From Unio delphinus (lineage: Eukaryota > Mollusca > Bivalvia > Unionida > Unionidae): a stretch of DNA of 64,000 nucleotides. The position numbers were made by a program, and so were the translations under genes. The stretch covers positions 3,240,001 to 3,304,000 of the forward strand of contig JAQISU010000163.1 of assembly GCA_029339505.1 (NCBI GenBank), given 5' to 3'. The notes beneath the pieces are model-generated. The model had not been told where the DNA came from. It saw only the letters and a list, made by a program, of their open reading frames with translations, and did not search any database. This document shows positions 1 to 14,500 of the stretch, one piece after another; the first letter of the stretch is position 1, and each line of letters begins with the position of its first letter.

Positions 1-607
1 TTTCACCTGTATATGCTGTTTGCTTGCTCTCAATAATTACAGGTGTCAGCACAATGAGTGTTATGTTTTATTATGAATTTCAATTTGTGTCATACCTGTG
101 ACATGTGCGCATGACAGTCAGAGAATATACGGGCAACCATCTTGCACAGCAGACTAGACAAATTAGAGAACATGATAACCAGGGATGTAATTTGGCATTG
201 TAGGTGATTTCTACAGTCAGTACTGGCAGGTTGGTATGTCTTAAAACAATTCTTTCATCATAAAACTGGCACCAGCATCAAAATGCAAATGACCTCTCCC
301 AGTGCCAAAACGAATTTGTGACCATCAGATCCAGCAAAGGCTTTGACTCTGTTACAGTCTGTCACAGCTTTGTGAATGGTCAGAGGCCCTTGCATGATCT
401 TGATTGGTCCATGCCCATATTAAACCCATATCATTCAGTTCCAGCACAGAGCAAGGTGCCTTACCAACCAGCACTGGCTATGTTGAAGATCCCATCCCTG
501 ACGCCCAGTATCACTCTCAGAACTTTGATGATTCATACGGTGTAAAGTTCTACATTTGTCAATAATGTGGCCAAAAAAGAACCAAGCAACATTTAGATGA
601 TGACTAA

Positions 608-868
608 AGTCTTTTTAGTAAATTTCATTTATGGCAGAAGACTGTCTAGGAAGGGCATTTTTTTTAGTAAATTTCATTTATGGCAGAAGACTGTCTAGGA
701 AGGGCATTTTTTTTAGTAAATTTCATTTATGGCAGAAGACGGTCTAGGAAGGGCATTCTTTTTAGTAAATTTCATTTATGACAGAAGACTGTCTGGGGGA
801 GATCATTCTTTAATGTGAATTTCATTCATGGCAGAACACATTGTCCAGGAAGGGTATTCTTATCATGT
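608..868. repeat. Minisatellite, about 51-bp unit, 5 copies
   Basis: Repeats of tttagtaaatttcatttatg and gcagaagactgtctaggaag; the last two copies are diverged. Confidence 0.85.
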
Positions 869-1109
869 CCACCCTTTTTTGTTGTAATTGCTTGAGAAGG
901 TATGGGGAAAGCAAATGCCCATAGCTTGGTCTCCTGGTTTGCTTTTGTGTTGTTGTCATTAACAAGTTAAAATCCACAAGTCCTCCATATCCTCAACAAA
1001 CCAAGTGTACTAGTGATCTCGTTGTGTTTACAGAATCAGTCAATTAAAATTTCGTGATTAATCATGGTTTTATTTGCAAAAGGGTGTAATGCAAAGGTAC
1101 CAACCTTAG

Positions 1110-1400
<291 letters not shown>

Positions 1401-1479
1401 AGTTTTGTTTCTAATTAAATGATTGTATCATTATTTTTAAAATATCTATTCCTTATGTTTCAAGAGGTTGCAGTCAAAT

Positions 1480-1890
1480 TGGGTGATAAAGGATCATTTT
1501 ATCTCTTTCAGATTTGGTCATACAGTATCATTTGATCTCTTTTAGATTGGGTGATACAGGATCATTTGATCTCTTTTAGATTGGGTGATATAGGATCATT
1601 TGATCTCTTTTAGATTGGGTGATATAGGATCATTTGATCTCTTTTAGATTGGGTTATATAGGATCATTTGATCTCATTCAGATTGGGTTATATAGGATCA
1701 TTTGATCCCTATTAGATCGGGTTATATAGGATCATTTGATCTCTATTAGATTGGGTTATATCATTTTATCTCTTTTAGATCGGGTTATACAGGATCATTT
1801 GATCTCTTTCAGATTGGGTCATATAGGATCATTTGATCTCTTTCAGATTGGGTCATATAGGATCATTTGATCTCTTTCAGATTGGGTCAG
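1480..1890. repeat. Minisatellite, about 34-bp unit, about 12 copies
   Basis: Unit includes ggatcatttgatctctttta plus gattgggt; each copy contains GATC-rich palindromic sequence. Confidence 0.92.
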
Positions 1891-2127
1891 AATATACTTT
1901 GATGTTCTTTCTTATGCTCAAAGGTGGTAACTGACCTATTTATGGTTATCAGTAGCTGTTTTGATTCACACACAATACAAATTATTCCTCTTTTTTATAG
2001 AAGTATGTATATAATCTTTTTTCAAAGAATAATTAAGAACTTGCTTAAAATTCTCTTTGATATGTGACCTTTTTGTCATATGCATCAAATGTTGAAAGTT
2101 TGAAAAGTTGCAATTTTTTTCTTTTAG

Positions 2128-2577
2128 GTTCAGAGAGCAAAAACTCTTCCTGCCTCAATGCAGTCACCTTATTTCGTATACGAGGAAGCACCACCACCTA
2201 AACCTGTTTATGACAGGTCACGGTCCCTGACCCCTGACCCCTCTCATGTGTCATATGCACAAAATCCTATTTATGGAAGAATGGGGGTTTCCCCAGAACG
2301 AACATCTGGTGCACCAGAGCGACAAGGCTTAAGAACAATTCCAGAAAATCGGCAAATGGTGAATGGATATCCAGCTCAGAACAATTATGTGAATGATGTA
2401 GATTTGTACCAACAAGCCCATGGTGGACCCCAGGGGCCAAGAAGAGGGACAGGGCAACCCCAATATCCACAACATGCGAAGTCCTCATCTCCAAGTCACC
2501 ATGGTAACCAGCAGGCACCTCCAAACAGGAGAGCATTTTCACCACTCCCTAGCAGCTCACAGTATGATTATATACAG
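2128..2577 (+). CDS. KIAA1217/SRCIN1-like: Host exon 1 in window (phase 0, 450 nt)
   Basis: The acceptor is a T-rich tract ending cttttag at 2121-2127 and the donor is cag|gttaag at 2577/2578. It encodes 150 residues rich in Pro, Tyr, Ser and Gln, with repeated RSxSPxP-like and tyrosine motifs (YDRSRSLTPDPS, NPIYGRMGVSPERT). An ATG at 2158 is internal: the 30 nt before it are open and in frame, so the true start is in an upstream exon outside the window. Confidence 0.85.
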
Positions 2578-5500
2578 GTTAAGTACTGATTCTTTTATTT
2601 CATATCCAAAACTGTAATATTAAATGGGTATTTATTTCATGTATGTGTTATTATAATTAAATGGGTATTTATTTCATGTATGTGTTATTAAAATTAAATG
2701 GGTATTTATTTCATGTATGTGTTATTATAATTAAATGGGTGCTTATTTCATATGGAATATTATAATAACTAAATGGGTGCTTATTTCATATGGAATTTTA
2801 TTATAATTAAATGGGTTCTTATTTCATATGGTATGTTATAATATTAAATGGAAATTATTTCATATGGAATGTTATAATAATAATTAAATGGGTATGGAAT
2901 GTTATAATAATAATTAAATAATTAAATGGGTACTTATTTCAGATGGAATGTTATTATAATTAAATTATTTCATATGGAATGTTATTATAATTAAATGGGA
3001 AATTATTTCATATGGAGTGTTATAATAATTAAATGGGTACTTATTTCATATGGAATTTTATTATAATTAAATGGGTTCTTATTTCATATGGTTTGTTATA
3101 ATATTAAATGGAAATTATTTCATATGGAATGTTATAATAATAATTAAATGGGTATGGAATGTTATAATAATAATTAAATAATTAAATGGGTACTTATTTC
3201 ATATGGAATGTTATTATAATTAAATTATTTCATATGGAATGTTATTATAATTAAATGGGAAATTATTTCATATGGAGTGTTATAATAATAATTAAATGGG
3301 TACTTATTTCATATGGAATGTTATAATAATAATTAAATGGGTACTTATTTCATATGGAATGTTATAATAATAATTAAATGGGTACTTATTTCATATGGAA
3401 TGTTATAATAATTAAATGGGAAATTATTTCATATGGAGTGTTATAATAATAATTAAATGGGTACTTATTTCATATGGAGTGTTATAATAATTAAATGGGT
3501 ACTTATTTCATATGGAATGTTATTATAATTAAATTATTTAATATGGAATGTTATAATAATAATTAAATGGGTACTTATTTCATATGGAATGTTATAATAA
3601 TAATTAAATGGGTACTTATTTCATATGGAATGTTATAAATATAATTAAATGGGTATTTATTTCATATGGAATGTTATAATAATAATTAAATGGGTACTTA
3701 TTTCATATGGAATGTTATAATAATAATTAAATGGGTACTTATTTCATATGGAATGTTATAATAATAATTAAATGGGTACTTATTTCATATGGAATGTTAT
3801 AAATATAATATTAAATGCATACTTATTTCATATAGAATGTTATAATATTAAATGGGTTCTTATTTCATATGGAATGTTGTAATAATTAAATGGGAAATTA
3901 TTTATGGAATGTTATGATATTAAATGGGTACTTATTTCATATGGAATGTTATAAATATAATATTAAATGCATACTTATTTCATATAGAATGTTATAATAT
4001 TAAATGGGTTCTTATTTTATATGTAAAGTCATACCATAGACCAATAAAAAAGGTACTAGCAGCTGCCTCACTATGCATTTAGCATTAAAAGGTTAGTGTT
4101 AGGACTGGTCGGCCTGGTGTCAGGATAATGTGACTGTGTGGGACATGATGCCAAATGTCAGTAGCATGATGCCCCAGTGCTATACAGCGCTATAAACTGC
4201 CACACTGCCAATATAATAACAATATGACTACAAATTGTTAAAGCTACATTAAATTGTAAAAAAAACAACAACACACATTTCATCTGGATCCTGATAACAT
4301 GAAATTCTTTTTGGGAAGAAAATTTGTCATCTCCATCTGCTATGTAAAATGGTAAAGAAATTTATTGTAACTAAAGTAAATAATTTTTGCAAACTTTTTC
4401 TGAATTTCAGGTAGTACCAGCACAATCTGCCCCACCAGGGGCCCCTCCTAATATGTATATTGCCAAGGGTGTCCCTGCAGGCACAGTTCTCTCCCCTCAA
4501 CGGGCAACAGGACCACAGTCCACACCAGTACCACAGCAACAGCCTAACTGGAGTAAGTGCAGACATTTTTGTTTACCTCATGTAGAGGAAGGGGAATGAA
4601 TGTATATTGCAGATAGGTCATTTCTGCCCCAAAAATACATTTTGCAGAATTGTACACAGTGTCAGACTATATTATGCAGCATTGTACACTGTGTTAGACT
4701 ACAACAGTGTTCAGAATTGTACAGTGTCAAACTACAGTATTCAGAATTAGGGCATAACCGATTAGCATTTTTCTACTGATTTCCGATTCTGGATTTTGGG
4801 CATGAAATGAACTGTACAGCTGTATATGTCTATCTCTAAGCGTAATTCAAACCCATGATCAGTGGTATCAACTTTTGCAAGTCATCAAAGAGTACACAAA
4901 ATTCCCTCACTTTCTGCAAGGCTTTTGGCGAGGGATTGAAGTGTATTTAGTATATATATAGAGAGAGAGAGAGAGAGAGATGCTCAGGCCATATGGCAGC
5001 TAAAGCCGTATTTTTTTTTTCTAAAAAATTTCATCTTCCGTTTCCGGGTTTTTGGTATCTGGTTTTTCTGTGTCTAGCATGTTCAAATAGATTGTCTCAC
5101 AGCGTGGTTGTATTGACCATATTGGATTTTTCTGACTTCTTATTTAACTTTATTAACGCACTATCGAATGACACGCAGTGTTAGACACGGTGCTATAGAA
5201 ATTCAACTTCATTATTTTTATTATCCGAATCGGTCGTTCCTGCCTTGTCCAACTCCGATTAATCTGAAGTTCATACTATCCGGTGGAATCCGATTTCCGG
5301 ATCAAAAGTCGGTTATGCCCTATTCAGAATTTTACAGTGTCAAACTACAATATTCAGAATTGTATGCAGTGTCAAACAATATTCAGAATTTTAGTGTCAA
5401 ACTACAGTATTCAGAATTCTATAATGTGTCTAACTACAGTTTTCAAAATTGTATAGTGTCAATCTACAATATTTAGAATTATATAGTGTCAATATATGAT

Positions 5501-8500
5501 ATTCAGAATTGTAGTGTCAAACTACAGTATTCAGAATTTTATAGTGTCAAACTACAGTATTCAGAATTGTATAGTGTCAAACTACAGCATTCAGAATTGT
5601 ATGCAGTGTCAAACAATATCCAGAATTATTGTGTCAAACTGCAGTATTCAGAATTGTACAGTGTCAAACTACAGTATGCGGAATTGTATACATTGTCAGA
5701 TTACAGTAATCAGAATTGTTTACATCGTCATAATACAGAATTCAAAATATTATACAGTGTCATATTACAGTCTGCAGAATTCTAAACAGACTGTCAAATA
5801 CATTTAGGAAATATATCTGCCCTTATGAATGCTATTATAACCAGTACTTATATATTTTGACTTGTTCTTATGAATGCTATTATAACCAGTACTTATATAT
5901 TTTGACTTGTTCTTATGAATGCTATTATAACCAGTACTTATATATTTTGACTTGTTCTTATGAATGCTATTATAACCAGTACTTATATATTTTGACTTGT
6001 TCTTATGAATGCTATTATAACCAGTACTTATATATTTTGACTTGTTCTTATGAATGCTATTATAACCAGTACTTATATATTTTGACTTGTTCTTATGAAT
6101 GCTATTTTAACCAGTACTTATATATTTTGACTTGTTCTTATGAATACTATTATAACCAATACTTATATATTCTTATGAATGCTATTATAACCAGTACTTA
6201 TATATTTTGACTTGTTCTTATGAATGCTATTATAACCAGTACTTATATATTTTGACTTGTTCTTATGAATGCTATTATAACCAGTACTTATATATTTTGA
6301 CTTGTTCTTATGAATGCTATTATAACCAGTACTTATATATTTTGACTTTTTTAATTCTTCTGTTTCTCAGAAATAATTAAATTAGCCTAAAAGTATTGGC
6401 TTTTCTTTAACAGATTTCACATGAATCAGGCAAATTGTGAATTGCTTTGGAATCAATGGTGATAAAATTGTTGCAAATTTAACTCTGCTGATACTCGTGT
6501 ATCTATATTTGTATATGAAACTGAAATTATTTATTGATTAGCATTGGTTGGAAACAATTAAACTAATTAACAATTTATTTTGGATGTTACTATACATACC
6601 TATACTCATACATGCCAACCATTACGCTTTTGGCGTAATCATTACGCTTTTTGTCACTAAATTACGCGTTATGCTTAAACGTATATGGATTACGCTTTTT
6701 CGGTACATCAACCTCCCAAAAAAAAATCAATTATTTGTTTTCTTGTTATTATTAAAGTTCCATTAATCCCATAGACCGTATTTTAGAACTGCAATATAAG
6801 AGTACGCTAGACCGTGGACTTTCGTAATAGTATCATGTTCTATTTATAGCTAACCTGGTTCTACTGTTGACCTCAATTCTATTTATACTTATTTATATGC
6901 GTAGTGAGTAGATAGCAGACTGGTTTTCCAAATTTAATATTTACTCGCAGATTCCATATTCTAATTCATATTTCTTGCAGCACCAGTCTAAATATATTTT
7001 AGCGCTTATAAAGTATATTTTATTTTACTCTATGCATTTATGTGAGCAAAAATATCCCCTTTCAAAAATTTCCCAGATAAATTAGACAAAGGCAACCGAA
7101 AACCCCCCGAAACAAAATATAACAGAATCCTCTAAATATTTTTTTTTTAAAAAAAAGTACAGCATCACGTGACATCTATTTCCGGCCATGTCAATTTTTT
7201 TTTAAAATTTAGCGCGAAACGTCTTAAGAAGGTTTCTAGTCGATGTGTGTAAAGCTAAAAGTGCTACATATGAAAACTTGAAACAGTAAAGGATGAGCAG
7301 GGCAAATAATTGTTGTTTATTGAAATTTTAGCATGTTATATGTGGATTCCGCTTTTTCTGCCTGGATTCCGCTTTTTTACCACTTGGATTACGCCAATTC
7401 CTCGTCAGGGGTTGGCATGTATGCTATACTGCAAGATTCTCCAGATAACATAAAGTCATGCTAGAAATGTATAAATAAATAAACCAAGGAATCCAAATCC
7501 TTACAAATATACTCACAATCATGAAACTCTTCTGTTTAAATATGTTACTGTTCGTTAGATAAGATAGCTTTAAGGTGTGTTGTACAGTTTCTCATCCCAA
7601 CAAGGTTCACTATCAATCTGCAAAAGAAACATTTTAATAAACATCTTTTCATTTTAATATGAAAACAGTCAGCCATCGATAAGCCTGGCAAAAAGTATCC
7701 ATGCAAATCAACATTTTTTCCTTTTTTAATGGATATAAGGAGATATTTCACTTCTGAAATAGAATGTTTTGCATTGTACTGATGGATTGAAATCAGTGCA
7801 ATGTTTCCACTTGTCAGGTACTTCCTTGCAGCTACAATAAGTATGTAGATATCCTCTGTATGCATACTTACAGCTACAATAAGTATGTAGATATCCTCTG
7901 TATGTATACTTACAGCTACAATAAGTATGTAGATATCCTCTGTATGTATACTTACAGCTACAATAAGTATGTAGATATCCTCTGTATATATACTTACAGC
8001 TACAATAAGTATGTAGATATCCTCTGTATGTATACTTACAGCTACAATAAGTAGGTAGATATCCTCTATATGTATACTTACAGCTACAATAAGTATGTAG
8101 ATATCCTCTGTATATATACTTACAGCTACAATAAGTATGTAGATATCCTCTGTATATATACTTTTAAGTAGATTCCAACTGGAGCCAGCACAGAACCATA
8201 TCTGTTCTCACATATTGAGCACTAAACGTAACACCTGACCTGCCATTGCATTATGTGTTGGTAGAGCAAGGTCAGTTGTTTTTAGCTGGATTATGCTTAT
8301 AAGCATGTATTATGCACCACCTATCCCTTAAATTAGGATTATCTTTACCCTCCGATATTTGGTATGGAGAACTGAAATTTATCAGCTTTTAGATTTCTAA
8401 TTTGTTACCTTTAGTTATTCAAATTCCTGACAAAATGTACCCAAAAAATAAAATGTCTGAAATATTACAGGCTATAATTTGAAAAAAAAGGTTTAGCAGT

Positions 8501-11500
8501 AACATTGAGAAACAAAACCTGCACCATAAATGCACATGAATTCATTTTTTTGTTCCTGTTTTGATAGAGTCGGCAAATGGAGTCCAGCGGTCACTGAGTT
8601 ATCGTGTTACACCAGACAGAGAAATTTATGCATCTTTGCCACCACGAAGCACCACTCCACAGCCAGTAGACGACAACACAAGGTATGCATGAACTTTCAT
8701 TATATATCAGTTAGTGTATCTATATGTCTTACAGCACCCAGAACGTTTACTTATAACACAAATTTATTTCTGGCAGTGCTACAATCCATGGGAAAATAAT
8801 AAAGATTTTAAGAAAAGATTTTAAGAGGAAAATTATACTAAACAGTTTAGCTGAGATGTGGAAATAAATCATTTTAATTAGATTGGGTAGATCCAGCATC
8901 TCAGTCTGCCATGCACATCTTTGTTTAAAATAGCAGCAGAGAGGCGGGACAGGCCGAAACTATTTCAAGCAAACCGAAACTATTTCAAACAAAGTCCTTA
9001 AGGATTTCAAGCAGAGAGGGTGGACAGACCGAAACTATTTCAAGCAAACCGAAACTATTTCAAACAAAGTCCTAAAGGATTTCAAGCAGAGAGGGTGGAC
9101 AGACCGAAACTATTTCAAGCGAACCGAAACTATTTCAAACAAAGTCCTAAAGGATTTCAAGCAGAGATGGTGGACAGACTGAAACTATTTCAAACAATGT
9201 CCTAAAGGATTTCAAGCAGAGAGGGTGGACAGACCGAAACTATTTCAAGCAAACCAAAACTATTTCAAACAAAGTCCTAAAGGATTTCAAGCAGAGAGGG
9301 TGGACAGACTGAAACTATTTCAAGCGAACCAAAACTATTTCAAACAAAGTCCTAAAGGATTTCAAGCAGAGAGGGTGGACAGACCGAAACTATTTCAAGC
9401 AAACCGAAACTATTTCAAACAAAGTCCTAACGGATTTCAAGCAGAGAGGGTGGACAGACCGAAACTATTTCAAGCAAACCGAAACTATTTCAAACAAAGT
9501 CCTAAAGGATTTCAAGCAAAGAGGGTGGACAGACCGAAACTATTTCAAACTGAAACCAATTCAGGCAGACATAAAAAAGAGAAATGGTTTCGGTTTGTCA
9601 CGCTATTGAGACTGTCTCCAGACAGACCCAACACTGATTGCGTTTTGGAGATGAATTGAAATTCCTTTACGATTTCACAAACAGACTGATTTGTAAAACC
9701 TCACCTCGTAAATTATTGGACTGGTCAGTGAGTTTGAAATTAATTCTCGTTAACAAATCATTATGACATCGCATATACACTGGATTAGTTGGATCCTCAA
9801 TGATTAGAAACCCTGGAGGAGCTGTTGGTGCAAATGAGTATAAAATATATCCCTGCTGGGCTTGATTTGATTTTTCGAGATTTATTTGGTAACTTCCTTC
9901 GATGACATGACATACTAAATTCACTGCAATCACCGAAGATATATTGACGTTTTGAGGAGCGATATGTCTACCACTCCCGTCTGGGTCATTATTATGTTTG
10001 AGGATGGTTGTTTGTGGTTGTGGCATTTTTTTCCATTCGACGAGTATCAGAGAAAAGTTTTCCTGAATAAGATCATTAACATAATTTTTTAGTTCATTTG
10101 CATTATACCCAGGAAATTCGAAATCGGGTAAATCAGTTTCTTTGATATTGTAACGGGTTAGGAATGGTTTATCTCCGTTCTTGTCGTTAATTATTATCTG
10201 AACTATTCATTTGTTGATATATTCCATGTCGGATACAAGCTGATTTAATATCCTAATATGCGCTATAATCTCATCACATGGGCTTGTTATATCAGAGGGA
10301 TGCTCCTGGAAACACTGTCATAGTCTCTCTAGTTGTGTTTTATGTAATTGATTAATCTCTTTCAAATAATCAATGACATTATTTAGAGTAAATACAATTG
10401 CAATGGATGAATCGGGAGTTTTCTCAAAACCCAATTCCCATTGCATGGTATTGTTATCAAGAAATGTAAATTTATCAGTTAATTTTGCATTTTTTATACC
10501 AGGTAATTAATTTCTAAATGATGGAGCAATTTCGTGGTATGATTGTACATCTGTGATGTAATCAGATTTTTTAGGTTATGGTATTTGTAAAGATGTCCGA
10601 GGTGGGATTTCAGGCCAACCCAGTATTGTCCTTATAGAACTCTTATAGATATCTACAGCATACCCGGGTGAATTTATTTCAATCGCAGATAACAACATTG
10701 GCTCGTGAACTGTTATAGCGATTTTCGATTCTTTTCCAGTAATGGATTTTATTCTGCGTCGTAATTCATTATTAATTTGTTCAATTTGGTAGGACCCAGA
10801 TGGTAACGAAACAACATTCTAGTCAGGAGTTTCGTCTTGTTTATTCTTACTCGCAAACACCAACAAATTATTCGGTTGCTGACCACCGAATGGTACTGAT
10901 CTAATGTTAGGCCAACTGTGATACACTCGTAATTTTGCTAGTGCTATCTCCTTCACAGGAATCGCAGTGGGGAAATTCACACTGAATTCAGGATTCATTG
11001 AGGTTATTGATATCATGCTGGTTTTCACTGGTGTTGTGTTTTCCGCTATTTGTTGAAGTAGTTCTTGCAATGTTGCCATTGTTATTATACTCATGTTGTT
11101 TTTCTAATTTTGACATCGTGGAATCATAAACACTTACCATCGCTGAAAACTCTTTATCTGATATTAATGTATCATCGAGGGAGGATGATATCATTGAGGA
11201 TAATTGTGAGTATGCGGTTGACACAATATGGAATTTAATTACGTAGTCTTGTAGTTTACGCTGGCTGCATGATGATGTGTTATTTGTTATAATCAAAATA
11301 ATTCCCGCGATTGTTGTCGTCACTGATATACAAATTGGAACAGTTATCGGGGCAATCATTGTCACAGAGGAGAGTATAATACCAGCTCCGGTGATTACAC
11401 CTGATAACGAGTACATGGTAACGTCGACTGCGGAGAATCTTCGTTGATATTTTTTTATCTTTACTTGATACTCCTCAGTGAGTGTTTTGAGTTTAGTTTG

Positions 11501-14500
11501 AAATTCTCTGACCTGATCATAGCGATACTGCTGTGATGTTGCCAATGATTACATTTTATTTTGAAAACACTAGTATTTTTAATTCAGTTGTTTACTTAAA
11601 TCCACCACAAATTACACATACCATGTTACAGAAACCCTAGCCAAATTATTATCAGTGGATGTTATTGTGAATTGTTCATTTGTTCCCTTGTCGATGATCG
11701 TTGATATCATATTATTGACCCCAGATAAACTCATTGATGAAATATTAAATTGAGTCAGCGACACTAGTATTAATCGATAAATACCTTTGACGGTCACGGT
11801 GATATTTAATGTTATTTTGTGGTGTCCATGTAAATGATCCATGTTGAATCGTGTATACTACGTTGTTGGTTTTCTCATGAGGAATTTTTGTTTTTTCAAT
11901 GATTTTTATCATCCTCAATGCATCATCTCTGATTGCCTCGATGGTGTTTTTCATCTCTTCGATGGATTTTCTAATATCCGGGAATTTTATGTCAAGTTTA
12001 TCAAATGAGACTCCAAAAAATTTATAAACGATGTTTTTACGAAATGTTGAAAACTGTTTTATATGTTCTTCATATCTGGATTGAAGTGTTGCAAATTCTA
12101 ACATAGTTGCTTTTATCTCTGTGAGCTTCGGTGTGGTCACCGGTGGATCCCCAAAGAAATTAGCGACTGGGAGTTGAACCTCAGTGACGGATTTTTGTAA
12201 ACCCGCAAATTGATTTACTTTAGCATCATATTTATCATCGAGAGTTTTTAATGATTGTGCAGATGATACATAATTATCACTGAATGATGTTAATTTATCT
12301 GTGAGCGCCGAAACAAGTACACCCGGTTAGAGTTTTCCCTCCTTGGAAAACAATGCGATAGTTATCTTCTACTGCATCGCATCGTTTAACTAAAATGTCA
12401 TCAAGGGAAACATTACTAGTTATCAATTTACCTTGACAATCTTGAAATACAACTATTTCATTTGGATCAACACTTGCGAGGTTTAACATCTCAGATATTT
12501 CATCTTTGATCTTTTTTTTTACATTTCTGCGGTGGTTTTTTCAGGCTTGATAGAGATCTCCCCTAAATATCAATCATTATACTCTAAGATCTCTCTTAAA
12601 AGCGATTACTCATATATTCATGTATGGTTTTATGTGGTGGTTTTCCCAATGATGAAATAGCATTGAGGACATTTAATACTTCTATACCGCATATTGGTGG
12701 GTCATTAATTTTCTGTGTTGATATCATGGAATACCAAATAGGAGTTTTTAAGCGGTTTATATAACGCATAAATTCTTTAGGTGGTGCTAACCCATATGAA
12801 TTGAAATAAACAATCACACGCGGATCAATCGCGTATGCAATCCAGTGAGATCCAGGTCCAGTGCTGTTATCGAGAATAATGATATCGGTTTCAGCGTTGT
12901 TTGGTTGTTGTGGTAATTGAACTCTCATAAAAACACCTAAAGATTTTCATCGCTAGTTTTTTAGCAGCATCAAGTACATCAAAATATGACATTGGCAACA
13001 ATGTCTGTGATGTTGTTAATAAACTGTTCCTAGTCTCAGGCCCTTTCCGCTGTACCATGAATACGGAGTTCCTGGTAGTCTTAGACCCTTTCCTGATCGT
13101 TTCTTTTTTTTTTATACCCGCTTCCGGTAGCTTTCTTTAGTGCCATCCCTGCAGCGGTACCAACGGCTCCTAGTGTGGCAGCTTTCGCCACCACTGGGGC
13201 CACTGCCGCAATCAACGCTGTTAACGCAGCTAACAGTGGGAATATCCTACCTGAATTTATCATGTTCTTAATTGCGGCCACAGAGAGAGTGACCTGAACG
13301 CCTTTTTCATTTTTGATAGCATCATTGAAGTGTTTTATATGACAAGCTGTCAGTGATAGTTTATTCTGACCACCAGACATCTGATTGTGCTTCAGCGATA
13401 TTGTGGTTCCACATTATTTAGCTGATTCCGATTGCAATTTTTTAATTTGACCAGGAGTTAATGTAACACTAACATGACTAAATGAAATTTTATTAAATAC
13501 GAGATTGATCTAATTGTCTACATGTTTTCCACTGGTGCATCAACTACTCTCATTCGTCCACCAACACCTTCGAGTAGCATTGACTTGTCACTGAGTATGA
13601 CAGCAACTGCTCTATAATTTCCGTAAACAATTGGTGGACCTGCATCAATAACAGGAAGTCGTGTTACACGAGCTCTGAAATGTATGTCAACGACGGATTG
13701 TTTGGTTAAGTCAAGATGTTCCAGTGAAAAGTAGTAGATGGGATATAGGTTTTTAAAATCCCACTGTGATATTTGCAGACCAGTATCTACATTATTATCG
13801 CGTCCCATAAATAGACAAATTCCAATAAATATGCACGGAACAAAGGGTGACAGCTGTTTGTATACACACAGAGGAAAAAATCCACCAATTCATGTGACGT
13901 GACGTAGAGTGGTTTTCCCATGAGATCATAGTGGAATTTCTGTAACTCCATTTCAGAAAGTATATACAAGCCCACATGAGTTATCCGTAACTCCATTTCA
14001 TAAACCATACACAAGCCCACATGAGTTATTCCCCTTAATGCTACATATAATAATTCAGGTATATACGAATTGAATTCTATGTCCAGTTCTCTTGGAAATC
14101 GCTGATTGATATATTTGTTCTGCTACTTTTAGTACTGAGGGTTCGCAAATATCAAAATACCTACCGGTTTCATTCATTGATTTAAATTCTCTTTCTTTGT
14201 TAGTTGCTGTATTAAATGATTTTATAGGTTTCGCATTTTTCGAGTGTTTTCCAGTCCCTCCTCGTTTGGTGTTTCACTTTGTGTTATAGCTGATAGATTC
14301 GATAAAGAATTGTTCTTAGGATTAGAATCAATATGATTGATTACAAACCCATCTTTTATCAATCCATGGAAACACTCGTATGTGATTCTGTGATTAAGAT
14401 GACTTTTCCCTCCAGAATTAAATATAAGTTATCCCTGATTATTAACAAAACCGACAGGTTTCTTCAGTCCGCGGTGTCTGACAATACCATCACGAGATGC

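Noticed and set aside
318..545. 75-codon frame as an upstream host exon
   Set aside because: It lacks a convincing acceptor/donor pair in the right phase and has no family resemblance.
9225..9659. 144-codon frame in the left TIR
   Set aside because: It is a translation of the 75-bp TIR unit; the matching frame in the right TIR is shorter and on the other strand, as expected for a repeat.
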